From Promethearchaeota archaeon (GTDB lineage Archaea > Asgardarchaeota > Lokiarchaeia > Sigyniarchaeales > SOKP01), in NCBI GenBank assembly GCA_016839555.1, contig JAEOUA010000006.1:1-64000 (forward strand): a stretch of 64,000 nt of DNA. Direction: 5' to 3'. Both the position numbers and the translations under genes were made by a program. Shown piece after piece: positions 26,346 to 34,669 of the stretch. The notes under the pieces are model-generated. The model did no database searches and was not told the DNA's origin. It saw only the letters and a list, made by a program, of their open reading frames with translations. The first letter of the stretch is position 1; every line of letters starts with the position of its first letter.

Positions 26346-27812
26346 TTACTCCCCTCCCGCTAATTTTATATTACGGAGTCGTATATTTGGTCCACCGGTC
26401 CAGACAGGGATTCCTTGTCCCGGTTCTGATTTACCGCAGAATGCCCCCTGCCATTCCAAAGAGTTCATATCTCCTTGAGCATCAATACTATTGAATAGCC
26501 CAACAGAAGAAATCTCGAGTGTTGGTTTCGAAACTAAACCCTTTATTTCTCCATTCTCAATTAAATAGGCTTCCTGTCCAACATATTTGGCTTCTAATCG
26601 TTTATCGTCAATATTCCATTCCGTAAATGATTTCATATAGATCCCTAATTTTATATCTTCAATCATTTCATCAAAAGAAAAGTCTCCTGGAGCGAAATAT
26701 GTATTTGCCATTCGAATTATAGGCTCTCTCTGATATGATGTGGCTCTAGCGGCTCCATTGCTGTTTGTATTGAGTATAGCTGCTGTTTCTCTATTATGGA
26801 GCATCTCATTAAATATGCCATCTTTGATTAGTTCTCTTTTCCGCGCTTTTATTCCTTCGTCATCAAATAGATAGAAACCATAAGAACCCTCAATTGTAGG
26901 GTCATCATACACATTCACACAGTCATTTCCTATTTTAAATCCGAGTTCATGTTCTCTTAGATAGGATTCTCCTGCTTGAGCACCCTCACGACCCAGAATT
27001 CGATCTGCTTCATGGGGATGACCGCAATTTTCGTGAGAAACTATCCCTGATACTTCTGGCCCCAATATTATATCTAATTCTTCTTGTGGTGGCTTTTTAG
27101 CTTTAGTCACAATATCTGACAAAATAGCAACATTCTCTCTCACTTTTTTTACTAATTCCCACGATAATAATTCATCCCAACCCGCCGATGTCGCATAAGT
27201 CTTCATCATTTGCTCATTTTTTCCTCCCGAGACAATTCCAATTATTACAGGAATAAAAGCCACACGTGGAACATAACTGGAAATTCTTGCTCCCTCATTA
27301 TTAATGAAATAATTATTTCTCTCTTCAGTAATCAGCACAAAAATGTGAAAAAATTGAATTGGAAAGGGATAATCAAAAATGGCAATAAAATCTTTTAAAA
27401 AATTAATACGTTCTTCTAATGAAATGTCAATTGGATTTACTTTATAATTACTTGACCATTTTATTTCATAACTTTTTTCTGAACTCATCTTAATGGGTTT
27501 TTTTCGCTGACTAGCATTTCGCTGTGCTGCTTTATATGCATTATCTACCGCAGCTTTAATTGAACTTTTAGAAATAGTATTAGTAGAGCTCATTGCCATC
27601 CCTCCATCCACTAATATCCTAATATTCATCCCAAACATACGGGAAAAAGCGTCTGCGGTTAATTCTATGGGTAAATTCCCAATATGCAATTTTCCGTTTA
27701 AGAAAGACACGGTATCTCGATTATTCATCTCCATTCGTACTTCTGCATAATCAAGCGGTTGTTCTTGAGCATAGTTCAATGCATATTCGGCTAATTCTTT
27801 AAATTCTTCCAT
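26346..27812 (-). CDS. tldD: TldD-like metallopeptidase subunit
   Basis: At 488 residues this is a full-length TldD. The zinc motif HENCGH (residues 260-265, pattern H-E-x3-H) lies in SGIVSHENCGHPHEAD, and the following GREGAQAG and YGFYLFDDEG segments are family hallmarks. The N-terminal domain covers about 1-180. TldD supplies the active site of the TldD/TldE protease, which works on peptides threaded into a closed cavity. It is the first gene of the pair. An ATG with a short AT-rich leader starts it, about 90 bases after the end of the ferredoxin-domain gene. Confidence 0.92.
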   Translation of the reverse strand: MEEFKELAEYALNYAQEQPLDYAEVRMEMNNRDTVSFLNGKLHIGNLPIELTADAFSRMFGMNIRILVDGGMAMSSTNTISKSSIKAAVDNAYKAAQRNASQRKKPIKMSSEKSYEIKWSSNYKVNPIDISLEERINFLKDFIAIFDYPFPIQFFHIFVLITEERNNYFINNEGARISSYVPRVAFIPVIIGIVSGGKNEQMMKTYATSAGWDELLSWELVKKVRENVAILSDIVTKAKKPPQEELDIILGPEVSGIVSHENCGHPHEADRILGREGAQAGESYLREHELGFKIGNDCVNVYDDPTIEGSYGFYLFDDEGIKARKRELIKDGIFNEMLHNRETAAILNTNSNGAARATSYQREPIIRMANTYFAPGDFSFDEMIEDIKLGIYMKSFTEWNIDDKRLEAKYVGQEAYLIENGEIKGLVSKPTLEISSVGLFNSIDAQGDMNSLEWQGAFCGKSEPGQGIPVWTGGPNIRLRNIKLAGGE

Positions 27813-27902
27813 ATTTACTTATCAGTGGTTAGTGCTTATATACTTTTTTTTAAATCATTTAAATAAAACTTTTTTAGAAGAATTAAGATTTAATTAAGTG
27901 TT

Positions 27903-28706
27903 TTAGTTAGTTCTTTTTAATTCCAATTTAATCGCATCATTTGGACATTTAGAGATACATATCCCGCATCCAAAACAATTTTTCTCATCAAATCGTAATT
28001 TCCCATTTTCAAGATTTCGTGCATTGAAATAGCACCATTCAACACATTTTCCGCAATTTTGACAAAGATTTAAATCTGTATGGGCAATAAAATCACTTTT
28101 TATTACTTTAGGTAAGCTTTCATTAAGAAAGTTGTTTAACACCACACAGCAGCATGGGCAGCAGTTACATATAACATAATAGAAATCTGGAGTTGGAAAA
28201 TATATTAATTGATGTACCAATCCTCTCTTGTCGCATTCTTCTAGCAAGTCTATTACTTCTTGCTTCGTTATGTTTTTAAATTTAATAGTCTTTCCAGCTA
28301 TCTCGTTTAAATCCTTTCCATAGCTTAAATGAATACATGTATAGAGAGGATGGTCACAATTAGGTTCATCATTTGCTCTCTGAACCGTTCTGCAATAGCA
28401 ATATGACACTTTCGCAACATTTGAACGACTTACAATTTCTAAAATTTCTTGAGTAGGAGCGAATTTGGTGCTCACATCTATATTTTTATTGAGAGGGATT
28501 ATACGACCACCCCATCTTCCCTTTAAAAAATGCTTATTTAAAAATTGCATCTCAGATATATTAAATTTGCGGGCGATTCTTCTTCCTAATTCTAAAATAG
28601 GTAATTCTAAAATACCAAAAAGAGAAGTGATTACTTTTCCCAAGAATGAAAATTTATTAAGAACTCTCTTAAAAATAGAATTGAACAAGGTGCGAAAGTC
28701 TCTCAT
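27903..28706 (-). CDS. 4Fe-4S ferredoxin-domain protein
   Basis: The 267-residue protein ends in two 4Fe-4S motifs, CQNCGKCVEWC and CFGCGICISKC (about 219-254). The middle has further cysteines, SYCYCRTVQRA followed by CDHP and C in TCIHL, and a dense CNCCPCCCVV motif, so additional metal or cluster binding is likely. The first 50 residues are hydrophobic and basic but no clean membrane helix is clear. Such proteins are annotated only as 4Fe-4S binding proteins in archaea and probably relay electrons to a partner. Its start is 50 bases after the V4R gene on the same strand, so the two are probably co-transcribed. Confidence 0.8.
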   Translation of the reverse strand: MRDFRTLFNSIFKRVLNKFSFLGKVITSLFGILELPILELGRRIARKFNISEMQFLNKHFLKGRWGGRIIPLNKNIDVSTKFAPTQEILEIVSRSNVAKVSYCYCRTVQRANDEPNCDHPLYTCIHLSYGKDLNEIAGKTIKFKNITKQEVIDLLEECDKRGLVHQLIYFPTPDFYYVICNCCPCCCVVLNNFLNESLPKVIKSDFIAHTDLNLCQNCGKCVEWCYFNARNLENGKLRFDEKNCFGCGICISKCPNDAIKLELKRTN

Positions 28707-28756
28707 AATTATAATTAAATTCTTAATTTCTGATAGAATAGAGTTATTAATAATAG

Positions 28757-29734
28757 TTAAATTCTTAATTTTTTAATTTGAGGAGTATCTAAGATCCTCA
28801 CCTCGAAGCGACAGTGGTCAGATCCCATAGCGTAGCAATCAATCTCTTCTACTGAAATTGGTTGGTTTAGTTTTTTAGTCATAATTTCCGTTAGAATTCC
28901 TTCATCAAATTTACACACAGGTTGACCAATATTGGGCATGTGAGAACATTCAAAGCATTCGTAGACGTTGAAAAAGAGCTTTTTATTTGACTCAAATTGA
29001 ACTTCATCAATTTCTCCAAGTAAATTTCTTTGCCAAAAATCAGCTAATTGGTTTAAGAGTTTATTTAAATCACCCCCTATAAAGAGCGGATGAAGCGTAT
29101 CACCAATATTTACTCCAATATCATAAAGAAGAGCTGCGCCTTCGGGTATTCTGGAATCAATCGAAGTTATAAATGTTTTGAGAATAGTTTTATCTATTTT
29201 ATCGATTGGGATTTCGGAATAATTGTCAACTTTTTCAAGTCCCGTAGTAGGAATTCTTTTAATAAAATTTATTTGGCTAAATTTATTTTTTAGAGAATTA
29301 TATACATCCTTCAGTATTTTTTCAAGAATACCATATTGAATTTTATATTTATTTATTTTTTTTTCTTTTTTCCGAGGACTATAAAAAGCATAATAAATTT
29401 CCGGATAATCTTTTAATTTTTGTTCAAAATTCTGAAAAATATATTCGAGAAATAACGTGTTTATTCCATAAGGTAATATACCTGTTAATAATATCTGCTC
29501 TATATTCCCTCGTGCCAATTTTGAGGGGAATTCTATAAATTTATTTACAAATATCCCTTTTATTTTTCTCTGTATTTCTAATTCAAAAAAAGAATCTGGA
29601 AGGTCAAGGTTCATTAAATTGGTAAGTATTTCCTCCAATATTGAAGGGATTTTTTTGGGAATAGAATGAAATATTCTGGGGCCTTCAATTTGATCGAAAT
29701 AAGTTAAAATCAAATAAATTTGAGAGATTCTCAT
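28757..29734 (-). CDS. Longin-like N-terminal domain plus V4R domain protein
   Basis: The C-terminal third (about 200-322) is a V4R domain: GVNIGDTL, then FECSHMPNIGQPVCKFDEG, then IDCYAMGSDHCRFEV. V4R domains bind small hydrophobic molecules or metal through these cysteines and are related to the TRAPP subunit Bet3. The N terminus begins IYLILTYFDQIEGPRIFHSIP, which is the strand pattern with which longin-type domains of Asgard proteins begin. The middle (100-190) is helical and lysine-rich. It has no membrane segment. It heads a likely two-gene unit with the ferredoxin-domain protein. The V4R call is strong; the longin-like call is inference. Confidence 0.75.
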   Translation of the reverse strand: MRISQIYLILTYFDQIEGPRIFHSIPKKIPSILEEILTNLMNLDLPDSFFELEIQRKIKGIFVNKFIEFPSKLARGNIEQILLTGILPYGINTLFLEYIFQNFEQKLKDYPEIYYAFYSPRKKEKKINKYKIQYGILEKILKDVYNSLKNKFSQINFIKRIPTTGLEKVDNYSEIPIDKIDKTILKTFITSIDSRIPEGAALLYDIGVNIGDTLHPLFIGGDLNKLLNQLADFWQRNLLGEIDEVQFESNKKLFFNVYECFECSHMPNIGQPVCKFDEGILTEIMTKKLNQPISVEEIDCYAMGSDHCRFEVRILDTPQIKKLRI

Positions 29735-29893
29735 AGTTTAGTATAATTAAAACATATTTTTAATAAAACTTCTTTCTTATTATAGTAAACATAGGAAAAA
29801 AATAAATTTAGCTTAAATAACATTTTACAACTTGCTTTAAAATGCGCTCTAATAAATCTAAATAATAAATATTTCAAATAATAGATCATAGAA

Positions 29894-30877
29894 ATGACCA
29901 CTAAATGGACAGATATATTAAAATATGATCCTATCGAGCGTTTAAAGAAAATAGATGATATTTTAATACAATACCACATTCAAAAATATTTACTTGAAAA
30001 AAATATTGGCTCTCCTCATACATTATGGAATCATAAGATTGCAAAAAGTATCTTAAAAAATCAACAGGAAAATGGATCTTGGCCAGATAAAAAGAAAAAT
30101 GCTCATAAAAATATTCCAACGGATTATGAGTTATTAGAAACTTATCGATATGTAGGACAGCTTATTGAGTTTTTTAAATTCGATAAATCCCATCCTTCCA
30201 TGCAAAAGGCAGTAGAATTTATATTTTCAACCCAAACTGAAGAGGGAGATTTTCGTGGTATTTATGGAAATCAATATTCTCCAAATTACAGTTCTGCTAT
30301 CTTAGAATTACTCTGTAAGCTAGGATATTTAGACGATAAGCGTATTCATCGCTCATTTGAATGGCTCCTTTCAATAGAGCAAGAAGAGGGAGGCTGGGTC
30401 TTACCAATGGAAAGGCCGCAAGTAAAAAGAAGAGCAATTGAATTATATAATGAGAAACCCATTATCGCAGAAAAATCTCTACTGTTTTCACATTGGGTCA
30501 CGGGAATTGTTATTAGAGCCTTTGCGCAGCATCCTAGATATCGAAATCATCCTTCTGCATTGAGAGCTGGGAAGCTTCTTGCGTCGCGATTTTTTCAAAA
30601 AGATAAGTATTCATCAAGAAGTGCGCCTGACTATTGGACTAAATATTCATATCCTTTTTGGTGGACAGATTTGATTTCAGTATTAGATGCATTATCTATT
30701 ATGAATTTCTCGATTAAGAATAAAGATATTGAGCACGCGCTAAACCATTTTCGCCAGTCCCAAAAGAAGGATGGCTCTTGGGATACCTATATATTAAAAA
30801 ATAAATCCTTTCCCAACCTCAAGTGGTGGATAAATTATCGAATTTGCTTAATTTTCAAAAAATTCTTTAGGATTTGA
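29894..30877 (+). CDS. Isoprenoid cyclase / prenyltransferase-fold (alpha6-alpha6 barrel) protein
   Basis: The 327-residue protein contains QW-like repeats: LKNQQENGSWPDK, FSTQTEEGDFRG, LSIEQEEGGWVLP and FRQSQKKDGSWDTY. These repeats build the barrel of squalene-hopene cyclases, protein prenyltransferase beta subunits and related proteins. The DxDD motif of squalene cyclases is absent, and the length is half that of a full cyclase. A terpene cyclase role is therefore not supported, and a binding or prenyltransferase-like role is equally possible. It is monocistronic, read away from the V4R gene across 160 bases. Confidence 0.75.
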   Translation: MTTKWTDILKYDPIERLKKIDDILIQYHIQKYLLEKNIGSPHTLWNHKIAKSILKNQQENGSWPDKKKNAHKNIPTDYELLETYRYVGQLIEFFKFDKSHPSMQKAVEFIFSTQTEEGDFRGIYGNQYSPNYSSAILELLCKLGYLDDKRIHRSFEWLLSIEQEEGGWVLPMERPQVKRRAIELYNEKPIIAEKSLLFSHWVTGIVIRAFAQHPRYRNHPSALRAGKLLASRFFQKDKYSSRSAPDYWTKYSYPFWWTDLISVLDALSIMNFSIKNKDIEHALNHFRQSQKKDGSWDTYILKNKSFPNLKWWINYRICLIFKKFFRI

Positions 30878-30984
30878 ATATTCTATTATAAAAATTCTTA
30901 ATATTATTTTATTTCTGTTTTATTAATCTAGATAAAAAAAAAAAGATAATTTTTTAATAATAGTCTATATAAATGATGTTTGGA

Positions 30985-31437
30985 TTAATCAATTAATTCC
31001 TTTACATCCGGTTTTTCCATATTTAAAATATTTTTAATATCTTCTTTTATTGATTCATAATATTTTTCCTTTTCCCGAATTGGTTTATTTTTTAATACCT
31101 TAAGATATTTATTGACAAACAATTCCTTAACTTCCTTTAGAAATGGAATAGCACTCTCAAATTTTTTTTGTATATCCACTTTAAAAATAAAAGTATAATC
31201 AGTTTGCTCTTCTTTCATCATATAAAATTTTTTATTACCAATATTAACTATTTTGATTTCATCATAAGTTAATCCCGCTGCAATAGATTTTAATCCCACA
31301 AGAAGATTAGATAATAAAGCTTCATTAACATTAGTCCTACCTTGTTTATAATTTTCAAAAACAATTACCGGTGTTCCTTTTTCATCAATTATGTGAATCC
31401 AATCAATAAAATCCATATTCAGTACAATTTTATCCAT
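30985..31437 (-). CDS. Roadblock/longin-like GTPase partner protein
   Basis: The 150-residue protein shows the strand-helix pattern of a roadblock or longin domain. DWIHIIDEKGTPVIVFENY is followed by a helix with LLSNLLVGLKSIAAGL, then strands IKIVNIGNKKFYMMKEE and DYTFIFKVD, and a long lysine-rich C-terminal helix. It has no membrane segment or catalytic motif. Its gene overlaps the end of the GTPase gene by eight bases, so the two proteins are made together and very probably bind each other. In eukaryotic Rag GTPases a roadblock domain follows the G domain on one chain; here the two parts are separate proteins. Fold assignment is by pattern only. Confidence 0.65.
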   Translation of the reverse strand: MDKIVLNMDFIDWIHIIDEKGTPVIVFENYKQGRTNVNEALLSNLLVGLKSIAAGLTYDEIKIVNIGNKKFYMMKEEQTDYTFIFKVDIQKKFESAIPFLKEVKELFVNKYLKVLKNKPIREKEKYYESIKEDIKNILNMEKPDVKELID

Positions 31438-31987
31438 TTGTCATTATCATATCTTTTTCAAATACAGAATATATCGTGGTTTTAAATATCTTGTAAGAAA
31501 ATTGGGCAGGGATTATTTTCACTATTTTATCAATTAATTTTCTTTTTACTATTTCATCAATATTTTTAAATTGTTCTTTTTCTCGTATATTAGGGTCAAA
31601 TTTATGCAAGAAGATACATAGCTCTATTTTTTGAATATTATCTTTAATTAAATGGACAATATCCTTAAAATAATTTAATGCGGAATCATAACGATCAATA
31701 TCTTGAACATCAAAAACAAATATAATTTCATTTGTTTTAGTCAAGTATCGATTAAAATTTTCAATATATTCTTTTATATATTGTTTTTGCCCTCCAAAGT
31801 CCCAGACATTTAACTTAATCTCATCGGTATCGAAATTTTTAATACTTATTCCTTTAGTAGGTCTTAAGGAACAATAGGACAATATATTACTTTGTTTACT
31901 CATACTAACTAGTATAGATGTCTTTCCACTATTATCTAGACCCAATATTAATATTTTATACTTTCCAGATCGTTTCATTATTTCCAT
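31430..31987 (-). CDS. Rag/Arf-like small GTPase
   Basis: The 185-residue protein has the complete G motifs: P-loop GLDNSGKTS (about residues 16-24), switch I threonine in RPTKGISI, G3 LNVWDFGGQ and G4 FLHKFD. The histidine in place of the usual N of NKxD is the hallmark of Rag/Gtr GTPases (HKMD or HKVD), and WDFGGQ also fits the Rag/Arf side of the family better than Ras or Rab. There is no C-terminal prenylation cysteine and no membrane helix. It sits between a membrane protein (33 bases upstream) and a roadblock/longin-like protein (8-base overlap), so it is probably recruited to the membrane by these partners. Confidence 0.85.
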   Translation of the reverse strand: MEIMKRSGKYKILILGLDNSGKTSILVSMSKQSNILSYCSLRPTKGISIKNFDTDEIKLNVWDFGGQKQYIKEYIENFNRYLTKTNEIIFVFDVQDIDRYDSALNYFKDIVHLIKDNIQKIELCIFLHKFDPNIREKEQFKNIDEIVKRKLIDKIVKIIPAQFSYKIFKTTIYSVFEKDMIMTNG

Positions 31988-32020
31988 GATTAAATGCCTT
32001 TGTTTTAATTTATTTTTACA

Positions 32021-34378
32021 TTATGATATTTTAGATTCCAATTCAATTGGTTGGAGAATATCTTTTTCTATTAAATTAAAAATGGCTTCAATTTGTTCCG
32101 GTCTAATTTTCTCTTCAGTAAACAAAAAGGATACGAAAAAATAATCTAAATTATTTTGTTTCATAAATCTATTTGCTGAATTAATGATATCCCTTTCAGT
32201 TGAACTAAGTTTTATATCTTCTGGTTCGCTTATTCGAAGTGGAAAGATGAATGCTGTTTTTAAATGTTTTTGTATTACATCATGTAGTCCGACAAATGCT
32301 CTTGTGTCATAAGAATATTTTTCAATTTTTTCTCCATATTTCTCTCCTATTTCATACGATAATTCATTAAGGTTTTTATAAAATTCTTCTGAGGGTTTAT
32401 CACTCATAATAAAAATTAAGCGGAAATTCTTATATTCGGACATAATTACAATTGAATCCTTGTATTCTAATGAAATAGTTTGGGTTTGGTGGCTAGCACC
32501 GGTGAGTTCAATCCCAAAGGAGCGTATAGCGTCTAAAAATCCCGATACTAAGGTGGCATCAACCGCTCTCCCACTATAATGCTCTTCATACACGTTTAAT
32601 CCTGATTCTTTAGAAATCACTATAACATCTTGAAGATTGAGGATATCATATGCTCTATTTTGTTGCTTTTTTCGATAAAGTTCAAGATTTTTTCTGATCT
32701 TGCGAATAACACTGTATGATACAACACTAATTCCAGCTACGCCACTGATAGTGATAAATATAATTGTAAGCAAAAGGGGATCAATCCCTGTAGTGGTAGA
32801 TTCAGGAGGTAAGAAAGTAATACCAGAAACCCCACCACTTATTTGAAAAGCTTGAGTTTGCATTCCCGCATCAGTCTCATTATTCCAAAATACATAGGTA
32901 GTCCACTCCCCATTTCGAGAATTAGTTGGGAGATTATATTGAAATAAGATATCTGATCCAGAGCTTTCATTTGTTTGCGTATGAAATATTATTCCAATTG
33001 GATCAACTAGAATGATGTTACAATTTCCTCCCGGAGGGGGCTTTTCCACAAAAAACCCAAGAAGCTCCCCAGCTTTATATGAAGTTTTACCTTCTGTGTT
33101 GATTGTTAAATTGTATCTTATTGATGTAGCCTCAATTTTCCAAACACTATCATAAAGGATGGTGCTGTTATTAATATATAATGAACCTCCATCATAAGTA
33201 ATACCTGAATCAGAAGTAACATTATCGCCACCTCTAAAAATATTCCTAATATTCCAATGATCTGGGTAATCATAAATTACGGTATAGTTATATCCAAACC
33301 TATCAAGGAATGGATTTAATATCCAAAGATTATCTTGATTTTTTTTAATATAAACAGAACCCACTGAAGTTAAGGTGTGATTTAATTTAATATGATAACT
33401 CACATTAAAAATTAAAGCATCTGAAACGTTATTTTTAATAGGAATAGACCAATTAGAGGTATTTGGGAATAAAGTATAATTGAATGAAATACTTAGATTT
33501 CCAGTACCACTCTTAGATTTATTTAGGATAGGATAATCATTTCCATTAATTTTAGCGGTCATATTTATTTCTAAGGGATAAAAGGTTTCATTTACTCTCT
33601 GAATTAATTTATAAAGAAAAGGTTCACCAGATTTTCCCGATAGCCATTCCCCATTATAAATAGATCTATTTAAATCAGGATATTTGGGATTTTCAGTACA
33701 AGTAGACCAGTAATATTCGGATTTTGGACTCCCTCCAATTGCATCCCCATTAATAATTATAGAATATTTCCCTCTTGAGAGATTTAAGGTGGGATTAAAT
33801 TTCTGCAAATGCCATCCTTCACCAACTGATTTTGTCATATTCAGAGGATTATCGTGAAAAATAGTTCCATTTGGACATCCCTTAATCTCATCATAATACC
33901 CAATTTGGAATCTTATATCTTTATCTTCGGTTGATGAATTTCGTCCATAGATATATATACCATAAATAATCGTTTTAGCATTAATATTCATCTGAACTGC
34001 CAATCTATCATAACCACTGAATTTTGATATTTCTTCTTCATCTATGGGATTATCTTCAATAACCTTAGTTTCATTTATAAAGGTCATATTAGTTATTTCT
34101 AATTCTAATTGTGAAACATTCCATCGTGAAGTATTCAAATCTATATCAACGGAGCTAACATTTTGCATAGTTCCATTATTTTCAGCAATTTCAAGTATCT
34201 GAAAGCTTTGAGTAATATTAAGAGCCTCATTGCTATATAGAATATCAGAGGATTGTGGATCATTAAACGCAGCTTGAATATCGGCATTGGAGCTCATATT
34301 CTGATTTAAAGAAAGACTTAGCATGAAAAGAATGAAAAATCCTACCAAAATATAATATTTTTTCTTAATTTCAATCAC
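32021..34378 (-). CDS. Single-pass membrane protein with large outer region and cytosolic longin-like domain
   Basis: The 785-residue protein starts with a signal-type hydrophobic segment (YYILVGFFILFMLSLSL, about 8-24). It is followed by about 500 residues rich in N, T, S and many N-x-S/T sites, with immunoglobulin-like strand patterns, including one ending QTNESSGSDILFQYNLP. One clear membrane helix lies near residue 535-560 (PLLLTIIFITISGVAGISVV), then a basic stretch and a cytosolic domain of about 210 residues. That domain has the longin/roadblock pattern (DVIVISKESGLNVYEEHYSG, LVSGFLDAIRSFGIEL, SIVIMSEYKNFRLIFIM). It heads an operon with the Rag-like GTPase. It looks like a surface receptor or membrane platform for that GTPase. 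Confidence 0.7.
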   Translation of the reverse strand: MIEIKKKYYILVGFFILFMLSLSLNQNMSSNADIQAAFNDPQSSDILYSNEALNITQSFQILEIAENNGTMQNVSSVDIDLNTSRWNVSQLELEITNMTFINETKVIEDNPIDEEEISKFSGYDRLAVQMNINAKTIIYGIYIYGRNSSTEDKDIRFQIGYYDEIKGCPNGTIFHDNPLNMTKSVGEGWHLQKFNPTLNLSRGKYSIIINGDAIGGSPKSEYYWSTCTENPKYPDLNRSIYNGEWLSGKSGEPFLYKLIQRVNETFYPLEINMTAKINGNDYPILNKSKSGTGNLSISFNYTLFPNTSNWSIPIKNNVSDALIFNVSYHIKLNHTLTSVGSVYIKKNQDNLWILNPFLDRFGYNYTVIYDYPDHWNIRNIFRGGDNVTSDSGITYDGGSLYINNSTILYDSVWKIEATSIRYNLTINTEGKTSYKAGELLGFFVEKPPPGGNCNIILVDPIGIIFHTQTNESSGSDILFQYNLPTNSRNGEWTTYVFWNNETDAGMQTQAFQISGGVSGITFLPPESTTTGIDPLLLTIIFITISGVAGISVVSYSVIRKIRKNLELYRKKQQNRAYDILNLQDVIVISKESGLNVYEEHYSGRAVDATLVSGFLDAIRSFGIELTGASHQTQTISLEYKDSIVIMSEYKNFRLIFIMSDKPSEEFYKNLNELSYEIGEKYGEKIEKYSYDTRAFVGLHDVIQKHLKTAFIFPLRISEPEDIKLSSTERDIINSANRFMKQNNLDYFFVSFLFTEEKIRPEQIEAIFNLIEKDILQPIELESKIS

Positions 34379-34669
34379 GACTTTATGTGTATTGAAATAA
34401 ACCTAATATCTCAAAAGCTATATTCTTAATATAAGATATAATATTCAATAGGTTATTTAAAATTTTTTTTTATATTTATTAATATAAAATACAAAATAGA
34501 TATGGATTGTAGTATTTCTGATTTAATAGTAATTATTATTTGTTTGAAATAAATTTAAAAAAAATCTAAAATAAAATTCTTAAGAGATTTCTCAATGATT
34601 AAAAATTTTTTTTCGAAGTGAAATTTTAGATGAGTTTTATTTTTTAAACTATTTATAAGGCTTTGATAT

